From Lachnospiraceae bacterium MD308 (lineage in GTDB: Bacteria; Bacillota; Clostridia; Lachnospirales; Lachnospiraceae): 64,000 nucleotides of DNA. Within the stretch, counting starts at the first letter, position 1. Each line of letters starts with the position of its first letter. Where the stretch lies: the NCBI GenBank assembly GCA_010206225.2, contig VIQU02000005.1:35027-99026 (forward strand). Reading direction: 5' to 3'. Shown piece by piece: positions 36,448 to 45,253 of the stretch. The position numbers and the translations under genes were made by a program. The notes below the pieces were generated by a model. The model was not told the DNA's origin, did no database searches, and worked only from the letters and a program-made list of their open reading frames with translations.

Positions 36448-37543
36448 CATACCCCGCATATTGCGTCATATACAGTTCATAATATTTGCCTTTTTTCTCA
36501 AGAAGGGATTCGTGTGTGCCGCTTTCTGCAATTTTTCCCTGATCCATAACAACGATCAGGTCAGAATCCCGAATGGTGGACAATCTGTGGGCAATAACGA
36601 TACTGGTACGATTCTGCATGATATGCTGCATGGCGGCCTGTATCTCCTTCTCAGTGCGTGTATCCACGTTTGAAGTGGCTTCATCAAGAATCAGTATCTT
36701 AGGATCGGCGGCAAATGCTCTGGCAATCGCAAGGAGCTGCCGCTGTCCCTGACTGATATTTTCGCCCGCCCCCTTAAGCACTGTATCAAAGCCTTGCGGC
36801 AGATTTTTGATCATTTCTTTGCATCTGCTCATCTTGGCCGCATTCAAAAGCTCTGCATCCGTCGCGATTTCATTTCCATATTTCAGATTATTCCGGACGG
36901 TATCGGAAAACAGTGCCGTATCCTGTAATACGATGGCGACATTTTTTCTCAGGCTGTCTCGCGCTATATCCTGTATCTTTCCCAAAGCGTGCTTTTTCAT
37001 ACTGGCTTTTTTCAGGCAAAGGCACAGGCCGTCGACAATGAAGGGAAACGCACAGAGCACGATGATTCCAAACTCCCGGTTCAGGCGGAATATAAAGTAG
37101 ATACTTCCAAATGTAAGCAACGAGGTCCGTATCATGCCCCGCACGAACTGCGACACAAAATTCTGTACCTGCGTAATATCATTTGTCACCCTTGTTACCA
37201 GCGATCCTGTTCCGAATCTGTCAAGCTGCGGAAAAGAAAACGTCATGATCTTGCGAAAGCAGTCCTTACGCATATCATTCCCGATATTCTGCCCGGAAAG
37301 ATGGACAAAAATATTATTCCGAGCCCCGCAAAAGCCTCCGAAAAGGACCAGACCTATCATCTGTGATCCCAACTTCCAGATCAGTTTTAAGTCTCCTGCT
37401 CCGCCGTTATGTAAGCCCAGAACGCCGTCATCTACGATCTGCCCCATGATCTGCGGCTGAATAAGATCCATCATAACCTCACCGATCATAAACAGACCCG
37501 CAAGAACAGCGAAAAAGAAATACCGTTTCACATATTTCCACAT
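36440..37543 (-). pseudogene. ABC exporter gene with in-frame internal deletion (no Walker A)
   Basis: The N-terminal half matches the first three or so helices of an exporter-type permease ([16 protein letters not shown] to [15 protein letters not shown]). It then joins directly to the middle of a nucleotide-binding domain at [14 protein letters not shown]. The signature [13 protein letters not shown], Walker [10 protein letters not shown] and H-loop AHRLST remain. The Walker A loop and the later membrane helices, roughly 200 residues, are gone, leaving 367 residues against about 570-600 for the family. The frame stays open, so a stable but inactive protein is possible. The ATG at 37543 follows GGAGGG. 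It may be a decayed partner of a heterodimeric exporter. Confidence 0.8.
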
Positions 37544-37570
37544 AATGATCCCTCCGTTCATATAATAAAA

Positions 37571-37677
37571 AACACAGGCTTTCTTTTGCATGATCCGCAC
37601 GGAATTAAATCATGTCCGTATCGGATTTATGAGCAAAAGCTCTACCTGTGTCACCCATGTACTTCTTCTCTTTTTGC
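37571..37677 (-). promoter_or_regulatory. Structured leader RNA, copy 2 (candidate riboswitch)
   Basis: This minus-strand leader of the deleted ABC gene aligns with the leader at 34845-34954. P1 is ACACAGG (37645-37651) with CCTGTGT (37572-37578), followed by TTTTTT. P2 is GAGC-TTTT-GCTC, where copy 1 has GTGC/GCAC. P3 is ATCCG/CGGAT with an inner ACGGA/TCCGT and the loop CATGATTTAA. Strongly conserved single-stranded parts include GGTAG, TAAATC and CATGA. Confidence 0.7.
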
Positions 37678-37683
37678 AATAAT

Positions 37684-37712
37684 ATCTTATCACAGCCCCC
37701 TGATAAAAGCAA
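37684..37712 (-). promoter_or_regulatory. Promoter of leader 2/ABC gene
   Basis: Minus-strand TTGCTT (37707-37712) and TAAGAT (37684-37689) are spaced by 17 bp. As in copy 1, the start point coincides with the first base of the conserved leader. Confidence 0.6.
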
Positions 37713-37765
37713 TAAGAGCCAGTGCTCCATAGATCATTTTCATCCATAAAGCACCAGCTCTTATT
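37711..37765 (-). terminator. Terminator downstream of hypD
   Basis: Arms 37711-37726 and 37750-37765 pair at 14 of 16 positions. On the minus strand the hairpin is followed by GCTTTTATC. It lies 32 bp past the hypD stop and just before the promoter of leader 2. Confidence 0.65.
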
Positions 37766-37796
37766 TATATTAATTTATGATCTGTCTGTTTTACGA

Positions 37797-40175
37797 TTAA
37801 TCAAACGACTGCTCCGTTCGCTCTATGATCTCATCCTGAAGCGGCTTATCCAGATTTCGGAAGAAATCGCTGTATCCTGCAACGCGAACGATCAGATCCT
37901 TGTAATCCTCCGGATTGTTCTGGGCATCGATCAGCGTCTGTCTGTCAATGACATTGAACTGGATATGATGGCCGTCCATGGAGAAATAGGAGCGGATCAG
38001 GCTCGCCATATTGTCAAGACCTGTCTCGCCTGCAACAACATTCGGCGTAAACTTCTGGTTCAGAAGCGTTCCTGCCGTTGCCAGATGATCCATCTTGGAG
38101 CAGGACTTGATCACAGCCGTGGGGCCGTTCCTGTCTGCGGATTTCTCCGGGGAGATACCCTCGGATACCGGTTTGTGCGCTTTTCTTCCGTTCGGTGTCG
38201 CAAGGATCACATCACCGAAGTATACATGACAGGTTGTCGGGAGCATATCTACACCGTATTTTCCTCCCTTCATATTCGGACGTCCTGTGATCTCGCTTCT
38301 GTAAAGCTCGAATACCTCCTGCATGATATCGTCCGCATAATCGTCGTCGTTGCCGTATTTCGGAGTCTTGTCATGAACCATATGATAGATTGCGTCATAT
38401 CCTTCATAATCATGCTCCATCGCCTCGATCAACTCTTCCATCGTAAAGTTCTTTTTGTCGTATACATTATATTTCACAGAAGCAAGGCAGTCTGTAACCG
38501 TACCAATACCTACGCCCTGAATATAATTCGTATTATATCTTGCACCGCCTGCGTTATAATCCTTTGCATTGGAGATACAATCGTTCGTCACAACAGAAAG
38601 GCACGGCGCCGGCATCTCCTGCGCGTAAAGCTGCTCGATCACATTGTTCCCGCGGATCTTAATATTAACGATATGCTGAAGCTGCTTTTTAAATGCTTCC
38701 CAAAGCTCATCATACGTCTTAAAGTCCTTTGCATATCCAAGCTCAAGACCGATCTGCTTTCCTGAATAGTGATCGAATCCATTGAACAGTGTAAGCTGGA
38801 ATACCTTCGGGATGTTTAAGTATCCGGTAAGGATATAAGCCTCACTGCCCCACGCTCCAGTCTCCACACATCCTGATGAACCGCCGCGTCTTGCATCCTC
38901 AAGATTCTTTCCTGCGTTGATAAGTTCCATGATCTGAGCCTCTGTATTGTAAAACGCAGGCTGGCCCCATCCTTTTCTGGAAACCTCGCACGCCCTCTTT
39001 AAGAACTTCGCCGGCGTCTTCTTGCTGATGGTTACATTGGAGTTCGGCTGAACCAGCTTCATCTCATCCATGCAGTCAAGGATCAGGTAGCTTACATTGT
39101 TCACGCCGTTGCGTCCGTCAGGCGTCACCCCGCCGGTATTGATATTAGCAAAATCTGTATACGTAGCGCTTTCCTTAAGCGTGATACCAACCTTAACCGG
39201 CGCCGGCTGATTGTAGAACTTCACCCACAGACACTCAAGAAGCTCTAAAGCCCTCTCATCATCAAGGATACCCGCCTCTACGTCTCTCTCGTAATATGGA
39301 TTTAAGTGCTGGTCAAGTCTTCCCGGGCTGAATGCATCCCACGGATTCAGCTCTGTGGTAACAGCAAGGTGCGTGAACCAATATAATTGAATAGCCTGCC
39401 AGTATGTCTCAGGCTTGTGCGCCGGAACAACCTCAAGGTTCTTCGCAATCTGGAAAAGCTCAGCCTTTCTCGTCTCGTCTTGTTCCTTCTCAGCCCTCTC
39501 AAGAGCAAGCTTGTGATAACGCTCTCCAAGAATAATTACAGCGTCGCACGCGATATCCATCGCTTTCAACTCTTCGCATTTATTTACCGCATCCGGATCA
39601 TTGATATAATCCAATGCAGCCATTGTCTTTTGAATCTTCTCTTTATAATCCAAGTAGCCTGTGGTAAATACCTGCTCGCCCCCGCATGTATGTCCCGGTC
39701 CTCTCTGCTCCATAAACTCTGTAAACATACCTGCGCTGTAGCACTCATACCACTCAGGAGTCATCCTTGCAAGAATCTTCTCTCTCATACTTCTTCCCGT
39801 CCAGTACGGAATGATCTCCTCTGCCTGAAGCTTCCTGTCCTCTTCCGTCGTCTTAAAGGATACAAGCTCACGTTCGCTCATAACAACCATATCCTCTACA
39901 CTGTGGCAGCAAAGCTCTGGAAATGTCGGGGAAGCCTGCGGATCTTTTCCTTTTTCTCCGATAATCAGCTCGCCATCTCCCAAATACAGCGTCTTTTTAG
40001 AAAAATACTCTTTAAGAACCAGCGCTCTCATAACCGGAATAGAATACTTTCCATCATTTGCCTTGTAAAAGTCCGTCTCAATCTTTGCCCTCTCGAGATC
40101 AATATGAACTGGTGTCGTCACACTGAGCTCACGGAGCTTTTTAATTCTTTCATTCATACCACGCAGTTTCGCCAT
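37797..40175 (-). CDS. hypD: Trans-4-hydroxy-L-proline dehydratase (glycyl radical enzyme)
   Basis: This 792-residue glycyl radical enzyme dehydrates trans-4-hydroxy-L-proline to 1-pyrroline-5-carboxylate, a step in anaerobic hydroxyproline use by gut Clostridia. The thiyl cysteine and general base lie in GGSSGCVETG, and the radical glycine is G767 in RVAGYSDFF. MFTEFMEQRGPGHT, LNPWDAFSPGRLDQH and KESATYTDFANINTGG match the substrate-pocket segments I recall for HypD rather than those of pyruvate formate-lyase or choline lyase. GGAGGG precedes the ATG. The activase gene is four bases upstream. No proC-like reductase is beside it. Confidence 0.85.
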   Translation of the reverse strand: MAKLRGMNERIKKLRELSVTTPVHIDLERAKIETDFYKANDGKYSIPVMRALVLKEYFSKKTLYLGDGELIIGEKGKDPQASPTFPELCCHSVEDMVVMSERELVSFKTTEEDRKLQAEEIIPYWTGRSMREKILARMTPEWYECYSAGMFTEFMEQRGPGHTCGGEQVFTTGYLDYKEKIQKTMAALDYINDPDAVNKCEELKAMDIACDAVIILGERYHKLALERAEKEQDETRKAELFQIAKNLEVVPAHKPETYWQAIQLYWFTHLAVTTELNPWDAFSPGRLDQHLNPYYERDVEAGILDDERALELLECLWVKFYNQPAPVKVGITLKESATYTDFANINTGGVTPDGRNGVNNVSYLILDCMDEMKLVQPNSNVTISKKTPAKFLKRACEVSRKGWGQPAFYNTEAQIMELINAGKNLEDARRGGSSGCVETGAWGSEAYILTGYLNIPKVFQLTLFNGFDHYSGKQIGLELGYAKDFKTYDELWEAFKKQLQHIVNIKIRGNNVIEQLYAQEMPAPCLSVVTNDCISNAKDYNAGGARYNTNYIQGVGIGTVTDCLASVKYNVYDKKNFTMEELIEAMEHDYEGYDAIYHMVHDKTPKYGNDDDYADDIMQEVFELYRSEITGRPNMKGGKYGVDMLPTTCHVYFGDVILATPNGRKAHKPVSEGISPEKSADRNGPTAVIKSCSKMDHLATAGTLLNQKFTPNVVAGETGLDNMASLIRSYFSMDGHHIQFNVIDRQTLIDAQNNPEDYKDLIVRVAGYSDFFRNLDKPLQDEIIERTEQSFD

Positions 40176-40179
40176 ATCT

Positions 40180-41088
40180 TTACCCTCCTATTTTAGTGTT
40201 CTGGAACCCGGCATCTATAAAGAGCTTCTTTAACTCTTCCATCTCTGCCTTATCCGGTGCATGTAGATCTTTTCCCTTATATTCCATATCCAGCTTCGGA
40301 TACTTGCCGCTTCCCGTATCATGGTAGGGCAGCAGGTTGATCTGAGGCGGATGAATATCATGTCTTTTAAGAAACGCTATGGTCTCTTTCATATTTTTCT
40401 CGTTGCCGTTTACTTCTTTGATCGTGGGGATCCGTATGTATATACGCGCCCCGTCTTCAGACAGACGCATTAGATTTTCTAAGATCAGCTTATTATCTAC
40501 ACCCATATACTGCCTGTGAAGCTCTGGATCCATCACCTTCACATCATAGAGAAATGTATCCACGTACGGCAGGATTGCCTGAAACTTTTCATAGGGTGCA
40601 TATCCGCATGTATCAATAGCAAGATTAATGTCCTGACGCTTAAGCTCCTTTGCCACCGCCAGAATATAATCTGAATCCATCGCCATAACTTCCCCGCCAG
40701 AGAGCGTCACTCCCCCGCCGGACTCCTCGTAGAACATCTGATCCTTTAAAAGCTCCTTCACAAGCTCCTTCACCGTATATTCACGGCCGATGATCTCCCG
40801 CAGCCCTGCAGGACAGAAATTCTCGCATTTACCGCATAAAGTACAGGTTTCTTTGTTAAGTACCGGCTTTCCATCCTTCATAGCGAGTGCATGACTTGGA
40901 CAGACTTTCGCGCAGGCTCCGCAGCCAACGCATTTCCCTGAGTCAAACTGCATCTCCCTGTCAAACCTCTGCGTCTCTGGATTATGGCACCACTCACACT
41001 TAAACGGACATCCCTTAAAGAAAACCGAAGTTCGGATGCCGTCTCCGTCATGGATAGAAAACTTTTGTATATTAGTAATATTATTCAT
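40180..41088 (-). CDS. hypE: Glycyl radical enzyme activating protein
   Basis: This 302-residue radical SAM activase generates the glycyl radical on the adjacent dehydratase. The core motif is GCPFKCEWCHNPET (CxxxCxxC). An inserted two-cluster ferredoxin domain follows (CVGCGACAKVCP and CTLCGKCENFCP), which is typical of activases for non-PFL glycyl radical enzymes. Further segments are GGGVTLSGGEVMA and IDTCGYAPYE. The ribosome site is modest (GGGAG, about 12 bases upstream). The gene is first in the hypE-hypD operon, behind a near-consensus promoter. Confidence 0.92.
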   Translation of the reverse strand: MNNITNIQKFSIHDGDGIRTSVFFKGCPFKCEWCHNPETQRFDREMQFDSGKCVGCGACAKVCPSHALAMKDGKPVLNKETCTLCGKCENFCPAGLREIIGREYTVKELVKELLKDQMFYEESGGGVTLSGGEVMAMDSDYILAVAKELKRQDINLAIDTCGYAPYEKFQAILPYVDTFLYDVKVMDPELHRQYMGVDNKLILENLMRLSEDGARIYIRIPTIKEVNGNEKNMKETIAFLKRHDIHPPQINLLPYHDTGSGKYPKLDMEYKGKDLHAPDKAEMEELKKLFIDAGFQNTKIGG

Positions 41089-41124
41089 ATAAATCTATTA
41101 TCTCCCTGTGCCAAACCACATTTC

Positions 41125-41136
41125 AGACTATAGTCT
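41125..41136. promoter_or_regulatory. Palindromic operator candidate in the hypED promoter
   Basis: AGACTATAGTCT is a perfect 12-bp palindrome about 7 to 18 bases downstream of the predicted start, where a bound repressor would block elongation. A related half site (CCATAGTAC) lies between it and the -10 element. Confidence 0.5.
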
Positions 41137-41149
41137 AAACCATAGTACA

Positions 41150-41178
41150 AATATAACACTTTGCTATAATTTTGTCAA
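41150..41178 (-). promoter_or_regulatory. Near-consensus promoter of hypE-hypD
   Basis: Minus-strand TTGACA (41173-41178) and TATATT (41150-41155) are separated by exactly 17 bp. The strength of this promoter implies control by a repressor. Confidence 0.8.
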
Positions 41179-41381
41179 TATATTCCGCTGATTATGTGTC
41201 TGATGATTATCCAAACAAGGAAAATAAAGTATTCTTTTTCGGCAACTATATAGGAATAATATTTTTGAAAAAATGTTATAGAATGGTTGAGATTTTTGAG
41301 GAGAAAGATTCAAATATTTAATGTTGCTGCTATAAAAATAGAAATGCGGAGGATATGGTTATATAATCCGGAGGAGTTCAT

Positions 41382-41456
41382 ATGTCTATTGAATAAGTAA
41401 GAGAATATTTCAAAACTACTCCGGATTTATTCAATGGGTTAACGTCTGTAATCTGA
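41382..41456 (+). pseudogene. Short remnant resembling the start of a YbaK-like gene
   Basis: GGAGGAG and an ATG are followed by MSIE, an in-frame stop, and then VREYFKTTPDLFNG before another stop. The opening resembles the MSIExVREYF start of YbaK/EbsC-type deacylases, but it is too short to be sure. Confidence 0.3.
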
Positions 41457-41509
41457 ATAAACAGCATCCAATCACACATAGCCTTCAGGATAGGAGAACT
41501 ACACTGTTT

Positions 41510-41674
41510 TTATAAATCCAGATCAGTTGTTACAATCCCGAATGACTCAAGTTTAGCTTTCAATATCTTTAATTGATAATCAATCTCTTTTTCAGCATCA
41601 TTTGACTTTTTTATGCGTTGTAAACTGGTATAACTGTCAATTAAGTTATTAATCATCTCTTTATCGCTTGGCAT
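41510..41674 (-). CDS. Small hypothetical protein (54 residues)
   Basis: A minus-strand ORF starts at the ATG at 41674, with AGGTGA six bases upstream, and stops at 41510. The product begins MPSDKEMINNLIDSYTSLQR and continues as a charged helix (KKSNDAEKEIDYQLKILKAK), ending TTDLDL. It is probably a helical hairpin or coiled coil. It lies amid gene remnants and I do not recognise a family. It could be an accessory small protein of a lost regulator or mobile element. Confidence 0.5.
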   Translation of the reverse strand: MPSDKEMINNLIDSYTSLQRIKKSNDAEKEIDYQLKILKAKLESFGIVTTDLDL

Positions 41675-41786
41675 ATAATCACCTGCTTTCTGAAAATGTT
41701 GTTGACATGTTGCTGTATGTAATTGATATTATATCAATTGGTAATTTAGATGTAAAGACAATATTCGCATTTGTGTAGATCGGGTT

Positions 41787-41897
41787 CAGTATGGGCAGCG
41801 CAAAAATATAACTCTTTTAACATTATCAGAACTATGCAATATCATAGACTGCACCCCAAATGATATTGTCACCTTCGTCAGAGCCGATACCCCCTGA
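41787..41897 (+). pseudogene. C-terminal fragment of an XRE-family HTH regulator
   Basis: The plus strand reads QYGQRKNITLLTLSELCNII, then DCTPNDIVTFVRADTP and a stop. This is the usual C-terminal half of small Cro/CI-type repressors (LxxLCxxLxCxPxDI). The N-terminal helices are absent or scrambled. Confidence 0.55.
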
Positions 41898-41975
41898 ATT
41901 ATATGCCATCCGGTATTAAAGTAACAAAAGCTGCGCTTGATGATTTTAAAAAATTACAAAGGTACATGCTTTTGG

Positions 41976-42028
41976 GGAGGTTCCGGAAAAAGTAACGGCT
42001 GACAGCGGCTACTTCCTTCGGAACCTCC
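41976..42028 (+). pseudogene. IS1182-like transposase scrap forming a large hairpin
   Basis: The plus strand reads VTADSGYF...LLYLKENN over about 41990-42054, matching the ADSGYxSEENLxYLEEN segment of IS1182-family transposases. Only this scrap remains. The surrounding DNA forms an imperfect inverted repeat (41976-41994 with 42010-42028, 16 of 19 pairs), which may be coincidental or a relic of an element end. Confidence 0.45.
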
Positions 42029-42079
42029 TGTACCTGAAAGAAAATAACAGATCGGAATAACATTATCTTTTCCGAGTAT

Positions 42080-43609
42080 TTATTCTACATATGGTTTCGC
42101 TATCTCCACAAACCGGTCTGCATATCCCTCATACCACTTATCGAACTTCAGCCCTGATTTTGCAATTTCCGTTCCAAGTTCCTTTAAGAATGCAGGAATT
42201 TCACTCTCCAATATCGTTCCGATCTGCTCTCCAAAGCGTTCTCTTCCCTCTTCATCCTCTCCGTTCACCGTAAGTACAAACGCCGGCTGCATCGCTCCGT
42301 CTGCTTTTTTCACACCTCCGCGGAATCCAATCCTTCCGATCTGATGCGTTCCGCAGGATGACGGACAGCCTGAGATATGGATCCGCGGAAGAACTCCGTC
42401 TTCAAATCCCCACTCTTTAGACGCATCTACAAGGGTCTTAAGGAGATTCTGTGAATCTCTCACGCCAACCTGGCAGATGGAAGCGCCGATACATGCCACG
42501 GAGGATTCAAACACCGTATCTGCACCGTCTGCCGTAATCTCCAAAAGTTCTTTCGCCTCACTTCCGTTACAGTTGATGATATAAACTGTCTCATCCGGCG
42601 CGATCCGAAGCTCTGTCTGCTCCATATCAGCCATAGCCTCATAGATCTCTTTCAGCTTTGACGGCCTTGGACATCCCCCAATCGGATGATACTCTACTGC
42701 ATAGAGTCCCTCCTGTTTCTGAGCGATCACCCTCTTATCTTCTACAATTACACCATCAGATTTCTTTGTAATCTCCTTTGCCTCCGCCGAAATATCAAGC
42801 GCTTCCTCTTTCATGACCTCTTCAAGCTTTTCCTTAAAGGTCTCAGCATATTTATCTCCCAGAACATCCTGCATATAGCGGGTTCTCGCCTTTGCTCGGT
42901 TCTCATAATTACCGTATGCCACGAACATATTTACCATAGCTTTGATATAGTAAAGGATCTTGCCGCCTTCAACCGCCTCTGCTACCTTCACACCCATCTT
43001 CGGGTTATTGCCAAGGCCGCCCGCACTGTATACATCGAACTTTCCGTCCTCTCTCGCAACAAAGCCCAGATCCCGGAAGGTTGCATGGGGTATATTTTTC
43101 GAAGAATTAGAAAAACATACCTTTAGCTTTCTCGGAAGCTTTACAGTCTTAATAAATCCCATCAGATAATCTGCCGCCGCATCTGCGAAAGGTGTTACGT
43201 CAAAATACTCCCCCTGTTCTACTCCTGCCAGCGGAGACACCATAACATTTCTCGGGAAATCTCCTCCTCCGCCTCTCGTAATAATCCCGTAATCCAATGC
43301 TTCTACCGCAAGCTCGCATACTGCATCAACTCCCAGATTGTGAAACTGGATCGTCTGACAGGTTGTAAAATGTACCTTGTCAATATCATATTTTTCAATT
43401 GCATTTACCACAAATCCGAGTTTTTCTTTGGTTACTCTTCCTCCCGGAAGCCTAAGCCTTAGCATACTTACCTTTCCGCCCCGCTGCGCATAGCTTCCGA
43501 AGCCGCCCGAAAAACCTTTATACTTCTGAGCCGGAATCTCTCCCGCATAAAACTGCCGCGCTACCTTTTCAAATTCATCATAATCCTTCTTCCATTCAAC
43601 CGCCTGCAT
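42080..43609 (-). CDS. Siroheme [4Fe-4S] nitrite/sulfite reductase
   Basis: This 509-residue protein has the two-fold ferredoxin-like and siroheme/4Fe-4S organisation of assimilatory nitrite/sulfite reductases. The N-terminal half contains HFTTCQTIQFHNL and TRGGGGDFPRNVM. The C-terminal cluster motif is CIGASIC followed about 55 residues later by CPSSC, giving the Cx5C...Cx3C set that binds the cluster and siroheme. It reduces sulfite to sulfide or nitrite to ammonia with six electrons. No flavoprotein partner or siroheme genes are adjacent, so the electron donor (ferredoxin?) is unknown. GGAGAACGG precedes the ATG. Confidence 0.9.
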   Translation of the reverse strand: MQAVEWKKDYDEFEKVARQFYAGEIPAQKYKGFSGGFGSYAQRGGKVSMLRLRLPGGRVTKEKLGFVVNAIEKYDIDKVHFTTCQTIQFHNLGVDAVCELAVEALDYGIITRGGGGDFPRNVMVSPLAGVEQGEYFDVTPFADAAADYLMGFIKTVKLPRKLKVCFSNSSKNIPHATFRDLGFVAREDGKFDVYSAGGLGNNPKMGVKVAEAVEGGKILYYIKAMVNMFVAYGNYENRAKARTRYMQDVLGDKYAETFKEKLEEVMKEEALDISAEAKEITKKSDGVIVEDKRVIAQKQEGLYAVEYHPIGGCPRPSKLKEIYEAMADMEQTELRIAPDETVYIINCNGSEAKELLEITADGADTVFESSVACIGASICQVGVRDSQNLLKTLVDASKEWGFEDGVLPRIHISGCPSSCGTHQIGRIGFRGGVKKADGAMQPAFVLTVNGEDEEGRERFGEQIGTILESEIPAFLKELGTEIAKSGLKFDKWYEGYADRFVEIAKPYVE

Positions 43610-43640
43610 GACCGTTCTCCTTTATTTGTTATAATCCGTT

Positions 43641-44081
43641 CTATTTTTCTTCTATCGCCATGATCATATCTACTCTTGTTTGATGCCGTCCACCCATAAA
43701 TTTGGCATTCAGCCACTCATCAACAATCATCTTCGCCATCTCTATACCGATCACTCTTGCCCCAAATGCCAGTACATTCGTATTGTTATGCTGTCTGGAC
43801 AGTTTTGCAGAATATGGCTCTGAACATACAACCGCCCTGACGCCTTTTACCTTATTTGCTGCAAGAGAAATCCCTACGCCTGTCCCACAGATAAGAATCC
43901 CCAGATCAACCTCTCCATCCGCAACAGCTCTTCCTACCTTTTCGCCGTATTCAGGATAATTGCAGCTTTCATGAATATCCGTCCCATAATTCACTACATC
44001 ATAGCCTTTTTCCTTCAAATACGCTACGATATCGTTCTTCATCTCAATCGCCGCGTGATCATTTCCAATTCCGATTTTCAT
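43641..44081 (-). CDS. rpiB: Ribose-5-phosphate isomerase B
   Basis: This 146-residue RpiB/LacAB-family sugar isomerase interconverts ribose 5-phosphate and ribulose 5-phosphate. Conserved parts are GNDHAAIEMK at the N-terminus, ILICGTGVGIS with the catalytic cysteine, and RQHNNTNVLAFGARVIG. The length is typical. Some members act on allose or galactose phosphates, but there is no sugar-specific context here. It lies 31 bp upstream of the reductase on the same strand. Confidence 0.94.
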   Translation of the reverse strand: MKIGIGNDHAAIEMKNDIVAYLKEKGYDVVNYGTDIHESCNYPEYGEKVGRAVADGEVDLGILICGTGVGISLAANKVKGVRAVVCSEPYSAKLSRQHNNTNVLAFGARVIGIEMAKMIVDEWLNAKFMGGRHQTRVDMIMAIEEK

Positions 44082-44191
44082 TGTTTATCTGTCCTTTCCT
44101 AAATAAATATACTATTTTCATTATAATCTTCAGTCTGAAAATCCGCAATGCAAAACATCATATTCTATGCTTTTTTGCTCCTCACCTTTTA

Positions 44192-45157
44192 TTATCTTAT
44201 CAAAATATATACAAAAAATACCGTATACACCACAAGGAATAAGAATCCCTCTTTTCTTTCGATCTTTCGTTTACTGAGCGCTGCGGCATAGACGATCACA
44301 CTCGCCGCGATCAGGATCACTGTATCATAAATAGCTGTTATCTCCAGATGAATCGGTGTAATTACTGAAGATATACCAAGAATCAGAAGGATGTTAAAGA
44401 TATTAGAGCCCACCACATTTCCTACCGCCAGATCGTTCTCGCCGCGCCCTGCTGCAACCATAGAAGTTACAAGCTCTGGCAGTGAAGTCCCGAGCGCCAC
44501 AATCGTAAGCCCAATAAATGTCTGACTCAATCCAAAATATTCTGCGATATTACTGGCACTATCTACTACAAGATCTCCTCCAAGCGCAATCCCCGCAAGG
44601 CCGCCAACTATAAAAAGTCCGCTCTTTAAAGGCGTCATTACCTCATATTCCTCTTTCGGTTCCTTCTGCTTCTCTCTGGCGGCCAGCGCCGACCTCACCG
44701 TAGCTATCAAGAAAACCACAAACAGCACTAAGAACAGCGCTCCCCCAAGTCTTCCCAAAACAAACGTACCTTTTCCGCTTAATACCTTTGAGATAGAGAA
44801 GTCTGAGTTTAAAAGCAACAATATTACAGTAATAAAAATAGAAAATGGAAACTCTTTTTTTAGAAGGGACGCCTCTGTCTCCACGGGATGAATAACCGCA
44901 CAGCAGCCAAGCACTACAAGCAGGTTAAAGATGTTCGAACCAAGCACATTACTTACTGCAAGATCATTATTTCCAAGAAGCGCTGCTGTCACACTGACGG
45001 AAAGCTCCGGCATACTTGTACCGAAGGCCACCACCGTAAGCCCGATAACAATTGACGGCACCTTCAAAAGTTTCGCCACGCTGGAACTTCCATCCACAAA
45101 AAAATCAGCTCCTTTAATCAATAGTACAAATCCCAAAATCAACAATATATAATCCAT
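44192..45157 (-). CDS. Calcium/sodium antiporter (YrbG-like, CaCA superfamily)
   Basis: This 321-residue membrane protein has ten hydrophobic helices in two inverted halves. Each half has the alpha-repeat motif: GTSMPELSVSVTAALLGNND with VLGSNIFNLL, and GTSLPELVTSMVAAGRGEND with VVGSNIFNIL. These acidic and asparagine residues bind Ca2+/Na+ in the family. It probably expels Ca2+ or another cation at the cytoplasmic membrane. It is divergent from the pseudouridine synthase gene. Confidence 0.93.
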   Translation of the reverse strand: MDYILLILGFVLLIKGADFFVDGSSSVAKLLKVPSIVIGLTVVAFGTSMPELSVSVTAALLGNNDLAVSNVLGSNIFNLLVVLGCCAVIHPVETEASLLKKEFPFSIFITVILLLLNSDFSISKVLSGKGTFVLGRLGGALFLVLFVVFLIATVRSALAAREKQKEPKEEYEVMTPLKSGLFIVGGLAGIALGGDLVVDSASNIAEYFGLSQTFIGLTIVALGTSLPELVTSMVAAGRGENDLAVGNVVGSNIFNILLILGISSVITPIHLEITAIYDTVILIAASVIVYAAALSKRKIERKEGFLFLVVYTVFFVYILIR

Positions 45158-45253
45158 CTGCCTGCCCCCTGAAGATTAACTTCTATTTGCATCTTTTTAC
45201 ACTCTATGTTTAAATGATAAAAGTGAATAATTATAAAGTCAAGGAGAATTCTT

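Noticed and set aside
37722..38765. Plus-strand ORF of 347 codons, and another at 39387-40196
   Set aside because: Both are antisense to hypD, whose conserved motifs are unambiguous; the products are rich in Leu, Ile, Arg and Ser as expected for shadow frames.
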